DNA of 19,209 bases from Candidatus Poseidoniaceae archaeon (GTDB lineage Archaea; Thermoplasmatota; Poseidoniia; Poseidoniales; Poseidoniaceae): NCBI GenBank assembly GCA_949373265.1, contig CASICT010000043.1:1-19209 (forward strand). Direction: 5' to 3'. Below, one piece after another: positions 1-6,672 of this stretch. How positions within the stretch are numbered: the first letter of the stretch is position 1; each line of letters starts with the position of its first letter. The translations under genes were made by a program, and so were the position numbers. A model generated the notes under the pieces. That model was not told the DNA's origin and searched no databases. It worked only from the letters and a program-made list of their open reading frames with translations.

Positions 1-219
1 TGATTCAGCTCCTTCTGGAAGGAACACTTCAACATCGTCTACAATTTGGTCTTGAAAACCTGTTCCGATGTATCCTAGCCAAGATGATACAATAACTAGC
101 ATTATTACTGTCATTTTAGGCTGAGCAAGAATCTGTGTATAGAACGAATCTAGGCTCTCTTCAGTTTTCTCACGAGCAAGGCGAGAGTACTTTGAAAAAC
201 GCTCTTTAGACTCCCCCAT
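1..219 (-). CDS. RND-superfamily (MMPL/HAE3-like) exporter, N-terminal fragment
   Basis: This is the first 73 codons of a protein that runs off the left edge of the window. It begins with a charged, probably cytoplasmic stretch of about 37 residues. One hydrophobic membrane segment follows (about residues 38-55, containing VIMLVIVSSWLGYIG), and then an acidic extracytoplasmic start with the phrase VEVFLPEGAES. A single membrane helix followed by an FLP/FAP-type phrase is the usual N-terminus of RND-superfamily exporters of the COG1033 type. The second exporter in this window (from 9467) has the same plan, with DLSDFAPESETS at the equivalent place. The substrate is unknown. The ATG at 219-217 lies inside a C5/G5 inverted repeat, and no clear Shine-Dalgarno is seen, so translation may be leaderless. 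Identification rests only on the N-terminus and is therefore moderate. Confidence 0.6.
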   Translation of the reverse strand, partial: MGESKERFSKYSRLAREKTEESLDSFYTQILAQPKMTVIMLVIVSSWLGYIGTGFQDQIVDDVEVFLPEGAES

Positions 220-271
220 ATTTACCGGGGGTCATAACCAATCAATGAAGGCTATGCTAAATTGGGCGCTT

Positions 272-592
272 TCAGACCAATCCAAATTCCTTTACCAAAA
301 GGTGGCGCAGGAAATTTCGAGCAGATTGCAATACTAATCCAGTAGCCATCATAGATAGGCCCAAAACCCCAATCCATACCGCTGTTAAACCAGGTCCTAC
401 AATCGCATCGACAGAACTTGAGATGCCATTTACCGCATTCAAAGCCATTGCTGCACCTGCTGCAAATAACCCAAACCCTGGTAGGCCAAGAACTAGAAGC
501 GGCTTCTTCTGAGAAAGCGAAACCATAGCCCATGCGAAAACAGTAAATCCATGTGATAAAGCAGTGAAATTACTTCCCTTTAGGAACATCAT
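272..592 (-). CDS. C-terminal membrane part of the frame-disrupted GT2 glycosyltransferase
   Basis: This 106-codon open stretch is the C-terminal continuation of the glycosyltransferase at 599-1207, not an independent gene. It lies in the same frame, separated by one TAA at 601-599 and a short region read correctly only in another frame. It encodes two hydrophobic helices (around FTVFAWAMVSLSQKKPLLVL and GLTAVWIGVLGLSMMATGLV in this piece) and ends LLVKEFGLV. Paired C-terminal helices after a GT2 domain are common in archaeal dolichol-phosphate-sugar synthases and related membrane-bound transferases. Its first in-frame ATG codons (MM) fall in the frame-shifted zone and are unlikely to be a true start. 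Joined across the two indels, the full protein would be about 311 residues. Confidence 0.6.
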   Translation of the reverse strand: MMFLKGSNFTALSHGFTVFAWAMVSLSQKKPLLVLGLPGFGLFAAGAAMALNAVNGISSSVDAIVGPGLTAVWIGVLGLSMMATGLVLQSARNFLRHLLVKEFGLV

Positions 593-598
593 AACGAA

Positions 599-1207
599 TT
601 ACAGTAGGCACTTCTTTAATTGTTCAGATTCCTTTTCATGCGCATCCTCAAGCATTTCTAGGGACAATTCCATCCCTTCTGCATCAAATCGTAGTCTTTC
701 AATGGCTAACTTTGAGAATGCTCTAAATCCAGATTGTGTATCTCTAATGTCGAGGTCGCTAGATAGATTAGAAGCTGCAGTAATAACTTTGATTCCTAAT
801 CTTCGATATGCAGGCATGTCCTCACTGCCTCCGCCATCAATAAACCGACTTCCAATTACAAAGTCAGCCTCTCCCGACAATATTGGTTCGACAAGTTTTG
901 GAATATCGGAAGGTTCGTGTTGTCCATCACTATCTAAAACAATTAACAGGTCGGCATCTAATTCTCTAGCTTTGGCAAATAGTGATTTCAAGGCACCACC
1001 ATAGCCTCTGTTAACTCTGTGGCGCAAAACGGTTGCTCCACATAACTCAGCGATTCTAGCACTAGAATCAGATGAACCATCATCTACACAAATCACTTCA
1101 TCAACATAATCGAGGGTCTTGGTTACGACAGTACCAATTGTTTCTTCCTCATTATACATGGGCAGGCCTGCAATGATGCGTAATGGTGCATCTTGACCTA
1201 TCTCCAT
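599..1207 (-). CDS. GT2-family glycosyltransferase (dolichol-phosphate sugar synthase-like), N-terminal catalytic part
   Basis: This is the catalytic GT-A domain of a family 2 glycosyltransferase. It probably transfers a sugar from a nucleotide sugar to a polyprenyl phosphate or glycan at the cytoplasmic membrane face. Visible signatures are GLPMYNEEETI (residues 14-24), the VDDGSSD nucleotide-binding loop (41-47), NRGYGGALKSL (66-76), the metal-binding LDSDGQHEPSD (91-101), GSRF and DTQSGFRAF. After LEDAHEK the frame goes wrong and stops at 601-599. Another frame continues with IKEVPTVIRYDVPKG, and the original frame resumes with SNFTALSHG. That pattern fits a 1-base loss near 617-622 and a 1-base gain at the CCC run 576-578. 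Either the gene is recently broken or, more likely, the sequence has two indel errors. The exact substrate cannot be told. Confidence 0.85.
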   Translation of the reverse strand: MEIGQDAPLRIIAGLPMYNEEETIGTVVTKTLDYVDEVICVDDGSSDSSARIAELCGATVLRHRVNRGYGGALKSLFAKARELDADLLIVLDSDGQHEPSDIPKLVEPILSGEADFVIGSRFIDGGGSEDMPAYRRLGIKVITAASNLSSDLDIRDTQSGFRAFSKLAIERLRFDAEGMELSLEMLEDAHEKESEQLKKCLL

Positions 1208-1282
1208 AGTTTATCGGGAAACCCGGTCCTCTTTATGTGATTCCCCGGCTCGTCACTATGAATACACGTTCTGGCGAGTATT

Positions 1283-1311
1283 TGCCCGCCCCAGTTAATC
1301 TAGGGCGGGCA
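1283..1311. repeat. GC-rich inverted repeat, possible terminator
   Basis: A perfect 9-bp stem (TGCCCGCCC at 1283-1291, GGGCGGGCA at 1303-1311) has an 11-base loop. It sits between the stop of the small gene at 1356 and the start of the glycosyltransferase at 1207, both on the minus strand. No long T run follows on either strand, so it is not a textbook intrinsic terminator. It could be an RNA end-processing or stabilising hairpin, or a protein-binding palindrome. Confidence 0.45.
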
Positions 1312-1355
1312 TTTCCGATCGTTAGTAAATACTAACTAACTGAACTTAGCAATTA

Positions 1356-1610
1356 TCAGCCATTTAACTGACTGATAGATGTGACAGCACGTGTCCCATC
1401 AATAACACCAGTAAGTGCATTCAAACTAACAATTAATTGGACATATGTTTGTCCATCACTTGTTACGAATGTGGCACAGTCCTGAAAGGAACTAGTGTTA
1501 ATCGAGAGCTTTACTGCACGACCTGCATTGGATTTTCTTACAAATCCTACAAGCATGCTGTTTGCGTTTTGTTCATTATCTGGCTCATTTTTATTTTCTA
1601 TCTTTGGCAT
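1356..1610 (-). CDS. small protein of unknown function (84 aa)
   Basis: I believe this is a real small gene. The ATG at 1610 is preceded by AGGAG with an 8-base spacer, a good Shine-Dalgarno. The N-terminal ~17 residues are polar and probably disordered (PKIENKNEPDNEQNANS). A compact hydrophobic/charged domain follows: MLVGFVRKSNAGRAVKLSI, FQDCATFVTSDGQTYVQLIV and a C-terminus ending RAVTSISQLNG. The alternating pattern suggests a small beta-rich cytoplasmic domain with the order VGFVRKSNAG..ALKLSI..DGQ.YV.L. My recollection is that short archaeal proteins with this layout exist, but I cannot name a characterised member. It is alone on its strand, followed by the inverted repeat at 1283-1311 and divergent from the epimerase operon. 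No function is assigned. Confidence 0.6.
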   Translation of the reverse strand: MPKIENKNEPDNEQNANSMLVGFVRKSNAGRAVKLSINTSSFQDCATFVTSDGQTYVQLIVSLNALTGVIDGTRAVTSISQLNG

Positions 1611-1739
1611 ATTTTCATCTCCTGGAACTTATTGTTCTGACTGCGCCGTTCCTTCTCACAGCAAATTATCATGTTTTGTCACAACACCATGTCTTTTACT
1701 AACAGACCACGATGAAAGTAAATGTAGACAATGAGGCTG

Positions 1740-1749
1740 AATATTAAAG
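1740..1749 (+). promoter_or_regulatory. candidate archaeal TATA box for the epimerase operon
   Basis: The AT-rich element AATATTAAAG lies 23-32 bases before the ATG at 1772. That spacing is expected for a TATA box if the transcript is leaderless or nearly so, and no convincing Shine-Dalgarno precedes that ATG. The call rests on position and base composition only. Confidence 0.3.
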
Positions 1750-1771
1750 CGAAGAATGTCAACGGCCAGAC

Positions 1772-2716
1772 ATGCGAGCACTAGTTACGGGTGGGGCTGG
1801 ATTCATTGGTTCACATTTAGTTGACCGACTTGTTGCAAGAGGAGATGAGGTTGTAGTCGCTGATAATTTATCATCCGGTGTTTTACAATTCATACAGAAC
1901 CATATTGATTCAGGGGCAGTAGATTTCCAGAATGTTGAACTCAAGGACCTAGAATCCTTGAAACCACTAATGGTTGGAATTGACATGGTCTACCATCTTG
2001 CTGCTAATGCAGACATTAGGCTAGGAACTAGAGTTACGGATACGGATCTCAAAGAAGGAACTATAGTGACATATAATGTTCTAGAATCTATGCGTCTTGC
2101 AGGTGTTGAGAAAATTGCATTTGCCTCGTCTTCCGTAGTATATGGCGAAGGCGCACCAATGCCAACTCCTGAAAATCACGGACCATGTTTGCCGATTTCT
2201 CTGTATGGGGCATCCAAACAAGCAGGTGAAGGTCTAATCGGTTCTTGGGTGGGAACATTTGGCCTACAAGCGTGGATTTTCAGATTTGCAAATATTATAG
2301 GAGAGCGTGGTACTCACGGAGTTATATTTGATTTCATTCACAAACTAAAGTCCGATCCAACTCGATTGGAGGTACTTGGAAATGGACTTCAAGAGAAGTC
2401 ATACATGGAAGTTGGAGATTGTGTTGATGCTATTGTTCACGTAATAGAAAATACAGATGACAGAATTAATTTGTACAATCTCGGTTCAAGCGATACATGT
2501 AGCGTAAGAAATATTGCAGCAATCGTTATTCGTGAAACCGGATGTGATAATGCGAGCATCGAGTATACAGGTGGTGACCGAGGTTGGGCAGGCGATATTC
2601 CAAAAGCTATGCTTGCAATTAATCGGCTCAAAGGACTTGGATTCATGGTCAACTATGATAGTGAGGAAGCAGTGGCACACACCACTAGGGTCCTTATCAA
2701 GGAGATAATGGGGTGA
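1772..2716 (+). CDS. NAD-dependent nucleotide-sugar epimerase/dehydratase (GalE-like, extended SDR)
   Basis: This 314-residue protein has the full length and order of an extended short-chain dehydrogenase acting on nucleotide sugars. The Rossmann NAD-binding motif GGAGFIGS is at residues 7-14, the acidic end of strand 2 is VVVADNLSSG (27-36), VYHLAANADIR is at about 73-83, the catalytic serine region is FASSSVVYG (117-125), and the active-site YGASK (Tyr145, Lys149) follows. RFANIIGERG and LGNGLQEKSYMEVGD are typical substrate-domain phrases of UDP-glucose 4-epimerase-like enzymes. The likely role is to supply an epimerised or dehydrated UDP-sugar for surface glycan or glycoprotein synthesis. 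It is the first gene of a plus-strand group, with only 4 bases between its stop and the next start. Which sugar it uses cannot be decided from sequence alone. Confidence 0.9.
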   Translation: MRALVTGGAGFIGSHLVDRLVARGDEVVVADNLSSGVLQFIQNHIDSGAVDFQNVELKDLESLKPLMVGIDMVYHLAANADIRLGTRVTDTDLKEGTIVTYNVLESMRLAGVEKIAFASSSVVYGEGAPMPTPENHGPCLPISLYGASKQAGEGLIGSWVGTFGLQAWIFRFANIIGERGTHGVIFDFIHKLKSDPTRLEVLGNGLQEKSYMEVGDCVDAIVHVIENTDDRINLYNLGSSDTCSVRNIAAIVIRETGCDNASIEYTGGDRGWAGDIPKAMLAINRLKGLGFMVNYDSEEAVAHTTRVLIKEIMG

Positions 2717-2720
2717 ACAC

Positions 2721-3374
2721 ATGCAAAGAAGAGATATTTCAAACGAAGCAGGCGCACGTGCTGATGGGTTGCTAATGATAAGCGTAATTTTCATTACAGC
2801 TTTCACTTACATTGCTCTAACTACTAGCCCGGTGTATACCGGTATTGGTGTTGATGACCGGGCTCCAGAATTAAACGGGCAAGTTTGGGATGGTGCCGCA
2901 TGGACCGATTTCAGTCTTTATGACAATGTAGATTCAATGTGGGTAGAAGGTGACGGAGGAACTTATTACATGATTGAATTCATGGATACAAATTGTAGTA
3001 TTTGTGTTAATGCTGCTAAAGACAAAATCCCGGCCCAGCAAGCAAAATGGCTAACTGAAGGTTCTTCACGCTCAACGCCTGATAATGTCAGTGTCGAGTT
3101 CCTTGCAGTATCTATTTCTCTTTGGAGCGAGGGTGATTCTGGCAAGACTTATGGCAGAGATGTAATAGAAAAATTCCGTGATGATTACAATCATCAATTC
3201 CCGTACATGGACGACCAAGACGACTCAAACAAGGATGATTGGGGTGACTTTGGAACGCCTACCTATTTCCTTGTCGACCCAAGTGGTATTATCAAATATG
3301 TCAACCTTGATGCCGCACAAGGCTATTCAGTTTGGGATGCCATGGAAGATATAATTCCTAGAGGTGAGCAATGA
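2721..3374 (+). CDS. membrane-anchored thioredoxin-fold protein (TlpA/DsbA-like)
   Basis: This 217-residue protein has a short charged N-terminus and one membrane helix (about 17-35, LLMISVIFITAFTYIAL). An extracytoplasmic thioredoxin-like domain follows. The redox motif is C92-S-I-C95 in the phrase FMDTNCSICVNAAK, and the cis-proline loop is GTPTYFLVDPSG with the proline near residue 180. An insertion rich in Asp (YMDDQDDSNKDDWGDF) precedes that loop. The fold and topology fit an exported thiol-disulfide oxidoreductase that gives or takes disulfides. Its stop overlaps the VKOR start by 4 bases (ATGA), so the two are almost certainly translated together. VKOR enzymes normally reoxidise a thioredoxin-like partner, which makes this protein the obvious partner. 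Whether it oxidises, isomerises or reduces its clients is unknown. Confidence 0.85.
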   Translation: MQRRDISNEAGARADGLLMISVIFITAFTYIALTTSPVYTGIGVDDRAPELNGQVWDGAAWTDFSLYDNVDSMWVEGDGGTYYMIEFMDTNCSICVNAAKDKIPAQQAKWLTEGSSRSTPDNVSVEFLAVSISLWSEGDSGKTYGRDVIEKFRDDYNHQFPYMDDQDDSNKDDWGDFGTPTYFLVDPSGIIKYVNLDAAQGYSVWDAMEDIIPRGEQ

Positions 3375-4069
3375 TGGAGTTTGATGCAAATACTCAACTG
3401 TTAATTCACTGGATTCCAATTGTATTTGGTCTGATACTAATGTCTCCGCTTGGTAAAGGTCTAGCAATGAAAATGTCATCTCGCTGGCCAAGTCTTGAAA
3501 CTCTTAGAGGAAGAACCATTGGTGGTATGCTAGCAGTTATGTTTGGCGGTTTTACTGTTTCAGCGCACACTCTATGGATTCACAACAAAGCCAACGAAAT
3601 GGGAAGTGGAAACTTCTGTAGTTCGGATGGAGTTTGGGATTGTTCTAGCGTGATAGGTAATCCTGAATGGAATACTATGCCATTTATTGGATTACCATGG
3701 GGCATGGTTGGTATGCTAGCATTCGCATTGTTCATGTGGTTAGTAATATCAATTTCAAAAGATCCATCTGCTTCTTGGGTACTAACCCACATTAAGCTCG
3801 GTACTAATTTTGGAGTACTTGGTATTTTGATGATATTCTATCTTATCTATGCTGAATATGAGATTGGCAAACTTTGTCAATATTGTACGACTGCACACGT
3901 TTCTCACGTGATTACTACATTTGGATTCTTTAGATTAGGGTCCATGTATGGAACTAGTGATTGGGGAATTGGCAGTGTTTCAACTTCTTCTTCCGAAGTA
4001 GATAATTCAGAACGCAAATCAAGGCGTGGTGGATACGTAGCTCCTGTTTCATCCTCTGAGGAGGAATGA
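3371..4069 (+). CDS. vitamin K epoxide reductase (VKOR) family membrane oxidoreductase
   Basis: This 232-residue multi-helix membrane protein has the VKOR cysteine pattern. A loop pair, C83 and C91 (NFCSSDGVWDCSSV), is followed by a GLPWGMVG helix start. The quinone-side CxxC is C169-Q-Y-C172 at the end of helix 4 (EIGKLCQYCTTAHV). Bacterial and archaeal VKORs pass electrons from a thioredoxin-like partner through the loop cysteines to the CxxC and then to membrane quinone, and so drive disulfide bond formation outside the cytoplasm. The gene overlaps the thioredoxin-like gene upstream and the His/Cys-rich gene downstream by 4 bases each. The serine usually found six residues after the second loop cysteine appears to be Asn97 here. 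The C-terminus is a polar cytoplasmic-looking tail rich in Ser, Glu and Arg. Family assignment is strong. Confidence 0.88.
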   Translation: MMEFDANTQLLIHWIPIVFGLILMSPLGKGLAMKMSSRWPSLETLRGRTIGGMLAVMFGGFTVSAHTLWIHNKANEMGSGNFCSSDGVWDCSSVIGNPEWNTMPFIGLPWGMVGMLAFALFMWLVISISKDPSASWVLTHIKLGTNFGVLGILMIFYLIYAEYEIGKLCQYCTTAHVSHVITTFGFFRLGSMYGTSDWGIGSVSTSSSEVDNSERKSRRGGYVAPVSSSEEE

Positions 4070-4635
4070 TTGTGCAAGAAAGCAGTTGGTGGATGGTATT
4101 CACAGCTGTTTGTCTGGCGTCTCTGGTTGGACTTCTTGAGTATGAGGGAATCATAAATTTGGCAGGTCAATCGGATTCGAAGACCGAACCTCTTGATGAT
4201 GTTGAGGAAGAAACAAATTCTGAACCTTTAGTTAGTTCAGCCGATGAGATGCACCCATTAGGCCAAAGCTGCTTGAATGGTCATGGGAACATCTCAATGC
4301 ATTTCCATCCATATCTAACCATTCTTATCGATGGCCAGGAATATTTGATTCCTGAAAGTACGGGTATTGACACTGAAACTTGCCCTTCTGCAATGCACAT
4401 GGCTCACACTCACTCATCCGATGGTAAATTGCATATTGAAGGCCATACTGTTGAGGAAGTCCCGTTAGAGGTTTTCTTTGATGTGTGGGGCAAACATTTT
4501 GATGAAACAGGTCTATTTGAATATCGAGATGGAACTATTGAAATGACAGTAAATGGTGTCGTAAATAACTCTTATCAGAATCTTATTCTTGAAGATGGTC
4601 AAAACATTGTAATTTCATACACCTCTAACAATTAA
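4066..4635 (+). CDS. membrane-anchored His/Cys-rich extracytoplasmic protein, possible metal-binding
   Basis: This 189-residue protein has an N-terminal membrane segment (about 7-24), a low-complexity acidic linker (about 35-62) and a globular domain. The domain carries C69, H73, H79, H81, C106, H111, H114, H116, H123 and H127, grouped as MHFHPYLTILIDGQ, ETCPSAMHMAHTHSSDGKLHIEGH and VFFDVWGKHF. I recall a similar layout (HxHLTI.I.GQ...C....HTH...G.IH.E....DFF.VWG) in uncharacterised exported proteins of Thaumarchaeota and some bacteria. The dense histidines suggest a copper or zinc site, but that is inference. It starts inside the VKOR stop codon (ATGA overlap), so it belongs to the same unit. 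Its two conserved-looking cysteines could be a substrate disulfide for the thioredoxin/VKOR pair. The gene is surely real; the function is unknown. Confidence 0.75.
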   Translation: MIVQESSWWMVFTAVCLASLVGLLEYEGIINLAGQSDSKTEPLDDVEEETNSEPLVSSADEMHPLGQSCLNGHGNISMHFHPYLTILIDGQEYLIPESTGIDTETCPSAMHMAHTHSSDGKLHIEGHTVEEVPLEVFFDVWGKHFDETGLFEYRDGTIEMTVNGVVNNSYQNLILEDGQNIVISYTSNN

Positions 4636-4901
4636 GGCGTATAGTGTCCCTCAAAGTAGAGTATGTCTGTATTGGTTGATACTGTTTCAATACGATGAAC
4701 TGTAACATCTACCTTAGAACTACTGTGATACGCCTTTCTCAATTCAGCAATTAGATGTTGATGTACATCAGTAATCTCATCGGCTTTGATCATGGAAAGG
4801 TGTCTATGGCTTTGCTCATCGACTTCGACAGTAAACTCTACCATCCATGTCTTTGTACTCTTGTGGCCCCACTCTTCTGTGGCATCATGTGTTGGTTCCA
4901 T
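4632..4901 (-). CDS. small hypothetical protein (89 aa)
   Basis: This minus-strand gene ends exactly on the tail of the previous plus-strand gene, with the two stop codons overlapping by 2 bases. The protein is soluble-looking and His-rich (THDATEEWGHKSTKTWMVEF, QSHRHLSMIK, ITDVHQHLIAEL), with a plausible beta-alpha-beta pattern: WMVEFTVEVDEQ, then a helix around EITDVHQHLIAELRKAY, then VDVTVHRIETVSTNTDILYFEGHY. The amphipathic helix and alternating strands argue for a true coding region. An AT-rich TTATTTAAG element on the minus strand about 60 bases before the ATG could be its TATA box. I do not recognise the family; an ACT- or ferredoxin-like small fold is only a guess from the pattern. 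Confidence 0.55.
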   Translation of the reverse strand: MEPTHDATEEWGHKSTKTWMVEFTVEVDEQSHRHLSMIKADEITDVHQHLIAELRKAYHSSSKVDVTVHRIETVSTNTDILYFEGHYTP

Positions 4902-5008
4902 GATAATACATTACACTCTTACCTATTCAATAGTTTGGTAGTTTTGCACCACTTTTGGTCTTAAATAAGCAAAATCACACTACTTTCTGCCGGTAAAGTG
5001 CGAATATC

Positions 5009-5812
5009 TTATTCTTCTTCCCTATTACGGTTCTTTTTAGTTGGCTTGAATACTAAGAGGACGCCAAGAAAAATACAGATGACTAGGATGTGAAGCATAT
5101 TCTCATCATTTTCTATATCAATCTCTAGATTGCTAATTTCAACAACTCCATGCGGTTCGCCACCTTCAACCGGTTCGTGTATCAAAATAATAGACCATGA
5201 TTCAGGTAATTCTAATTCTCCATGAATAGATGTATTGTTCTGCCAATCCACTACTTTCATTCCGACCAAGACACGGTCACGTGTATCTTCACCTGGGTTT
5301 TCAGCATCGGCTGGAACAATTTTGTCATGTTCCAGAATCATAATTGTGAGTTGGCCATAGGCGGGTGGTGTAATCTCAATCTCTTGGCCAATTAGGGTCA
5401 TAGCGAGTTCTTCAGGGGCTTGGCGAGAACTTTCTTGGTTCAATATACGCTTCTGAACATCGCTCCAAGCATCATATCCTTCAGCCGTTTTCATACCATC
5501 CACGAAAAATGTAGGAGTGCCATAGTTAGCATCATCTGTCTGCATTTGGTATTCAATTCTCGCCAGACTGGCATTATTTTCAAACTCATCACCAATATGC
5601 AAGCCAACAATTGCAGTGCGAGATCCATGCGACAGAGCAACTCCCGATAGTTCGGGGTCTATTTCAGCACAAGATGGGCACCAAATCGCAGTTCTCTCTT
5701 CAACAAGAATTGTGCGCATTAGGAAATGTTGCTCTATACTCTCTTCCGCAACAACAGCCGTGGTTGAGGTGAGGCACAATGCCAGAACGAGTACGGCAAT
5801 CAGGTGTCTCAT
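5009..5812 (-). CDS. exported thioredoxin-fold protein with C-terminal membrane anchor
   Basis: I start this gene at the ATG at 5812, giving 267 residues, because the protein then opens with a clean signal peptide (RHLIAVLVLALCLTSTTAVV). The frame is open for 13 codons further up, but those residues would spoil the signal. The mature part has a CxxC redox motif, C45-P-S-C48 in TAIWCPSCAEIDPEL, and the cis-proline loop YGTPTFFVDG with Pro100. A second beta-rich domain of about 100 residues follows (ITPPAYGQLTIMILEH, WSIILIHEP), then a membrane helix near residues 238-256 and a basic tail. This is a membrane-tethered extracytoplasmic thiol-disulfide protein, the second CxxC protein within 2.3 kb, and it probably works near the VKOR module. 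It is divergent from rlmE. Confidence 0.8.
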   Translation of the reverse strand: MRHLIAVLVLALCLTSTTAVVAEESIEQHFLMRTILVEERTAIWCPSCAEIDPELSGVALSHGSRTAIVGLHIGDEFENNASLARIEYQMQTDDANYGTPTFFVDGMKTAEGYDAWSDVQKRILNQESSRQAPEELAMTLIGQEIEITPPAYGQLTIMILEHDKIVPADAENPGEDTRDRVLVGMKVVDWQNNTSIHGELELPESWSIILIHEPVEGGEPHGVVEISNLEIDIENDENMLHILVICIFLGVLLVFKPTKKNRNREEE

Positions 5813-5885
5813 TGACCAGATGGGGTCGTAACTTGTCCATGAAGTTATCATGGGGATGCTTCCCCGAATGGTTTGAGGGTGTACT

Positions 5886-6629
5886 ATGGTTGACCGCTGG
5901 GTTATGGACCATCAACGTGATTCTTGGCGTAAGCAAGCCAAGGCTAGTGGCTATAGGGCACGTTCTGCTTTCAAATTAAAACAAATTCAAGATAGGCACA
6001 AAGTAATCGAATTTGAAGACAGTGTCTTGGATGTTGGCTGTCATCCAGGTGGTTGGGCTCAAGTAGCAGTAGAATTGGTTGGTACAAAGGGCAAAGTTGT
6101 GGGTGTTGACATCAAATCGTGTGTCCCCGTTGAAGGTGCTAACTTGATTGTAGGTGATATTACCGACCCCTTTACTCAGCAATCGGTTCTTGATGCAATC
6201 GACACACAGGTAATCGATGTGGTAATATCTGATATCTCACCTAATATTACTGGGAAATGGGATATCGACCAAGCAGTATCTTTGATGCTAGTAGCTGATG
6301 TTTTTGATTTCGCTCTCCCCATTTTGAAGTATGGTGGGCACTTTGTCACTAAACTATTCCAAGGGGTTGGGGTTGAAGAAATGATAGAACTTGTTCGTCC
6401 TCACTTTCAAACAGTTAAGAGATTCTCTCCTATGGCGAGTAGAAATTCATCCTCAGAAGTATACCTCGTTTGCAAATTCCACACACCTAAAAGAGGCCCT
6501 GATTGGCATATACGGCCTGCATTCGAGTCGGCTTTAGAATCTAGGAAGGGTGGGCCTGACCCATTAGAGGATGTTGAACCGGTCAAGCCGACTTTTAGTG
6601 TTCGCAAGAAAAGTACTCCCAAAGAATAA
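5886..6629 (+). CDS. rlmE: RlmE/FtsJ-family 2'-O-ribose rRNA methyltransferase
   Basis: RlmE-type enzymes use S-adenosylmethionine to methylate the ribose of a uridine in the 23S rRNA A-loop. The 247-residue protein shows the family in full: GYRARSAFKL (first catalytic Lys), VLDVGCHPGGWAQVA (SAM-binding motif I), GVDIKSCVPVEGA, VISDISPNITGKWDID (catalytic Asp), FVTKLFQGVG (catalytic Lys) and NSSSEVYLVC (catalytic Glu). The K-D-K-E tetrad is therefore intact. A C-terminal tail of about 50 polar, basic residues extends beyond the core (KRGPDWHIRPAFESAL to KKSTPKE). GAGGGTG a few bases before the ATG at 5886 supports that start; a later ATG at 5904 is possible. Next come the OB-fold, zinc-ribbon and aEF-1beta genes on the same strand, a translation-related neighbourhood. 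Confidence 0.92.
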   Translation: MVDRWVMDHQRDSWRKQAKASGYRARSAFKLKQIQDRHKVIEFEDSVLDVGCHPGGWAQVAVELVGTKGKVVGVDIKSCVPVEGANLIVGDITDPFTQQSVLDAIDTQVIDVVISDISPNITGKWDIDQAVSLMLVADVFDFALPILKYGGHFVTKLFQGVGVEEMIELVRPHFQTVKRFSPMASRNSSSEVYLVCKFHTPKRGPDWHIRPAFESALESRKGGPDPLEDVEPVKPTFSVRKKSTPKE

Positions 6630-6672
6630 GTTTCTACATTCATTTGTGATTAGGAATCTTTGATTACCCTTA

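Noticed and set aside
564..1004. 146-codon plus-strand ORF, Ser/Asn-rich
   Set aside because: It is antisense to the glycosyltransferase catalytic domain, whose motifs are clear; the plus-strand product is low-complexity and has no ribosome binding site.
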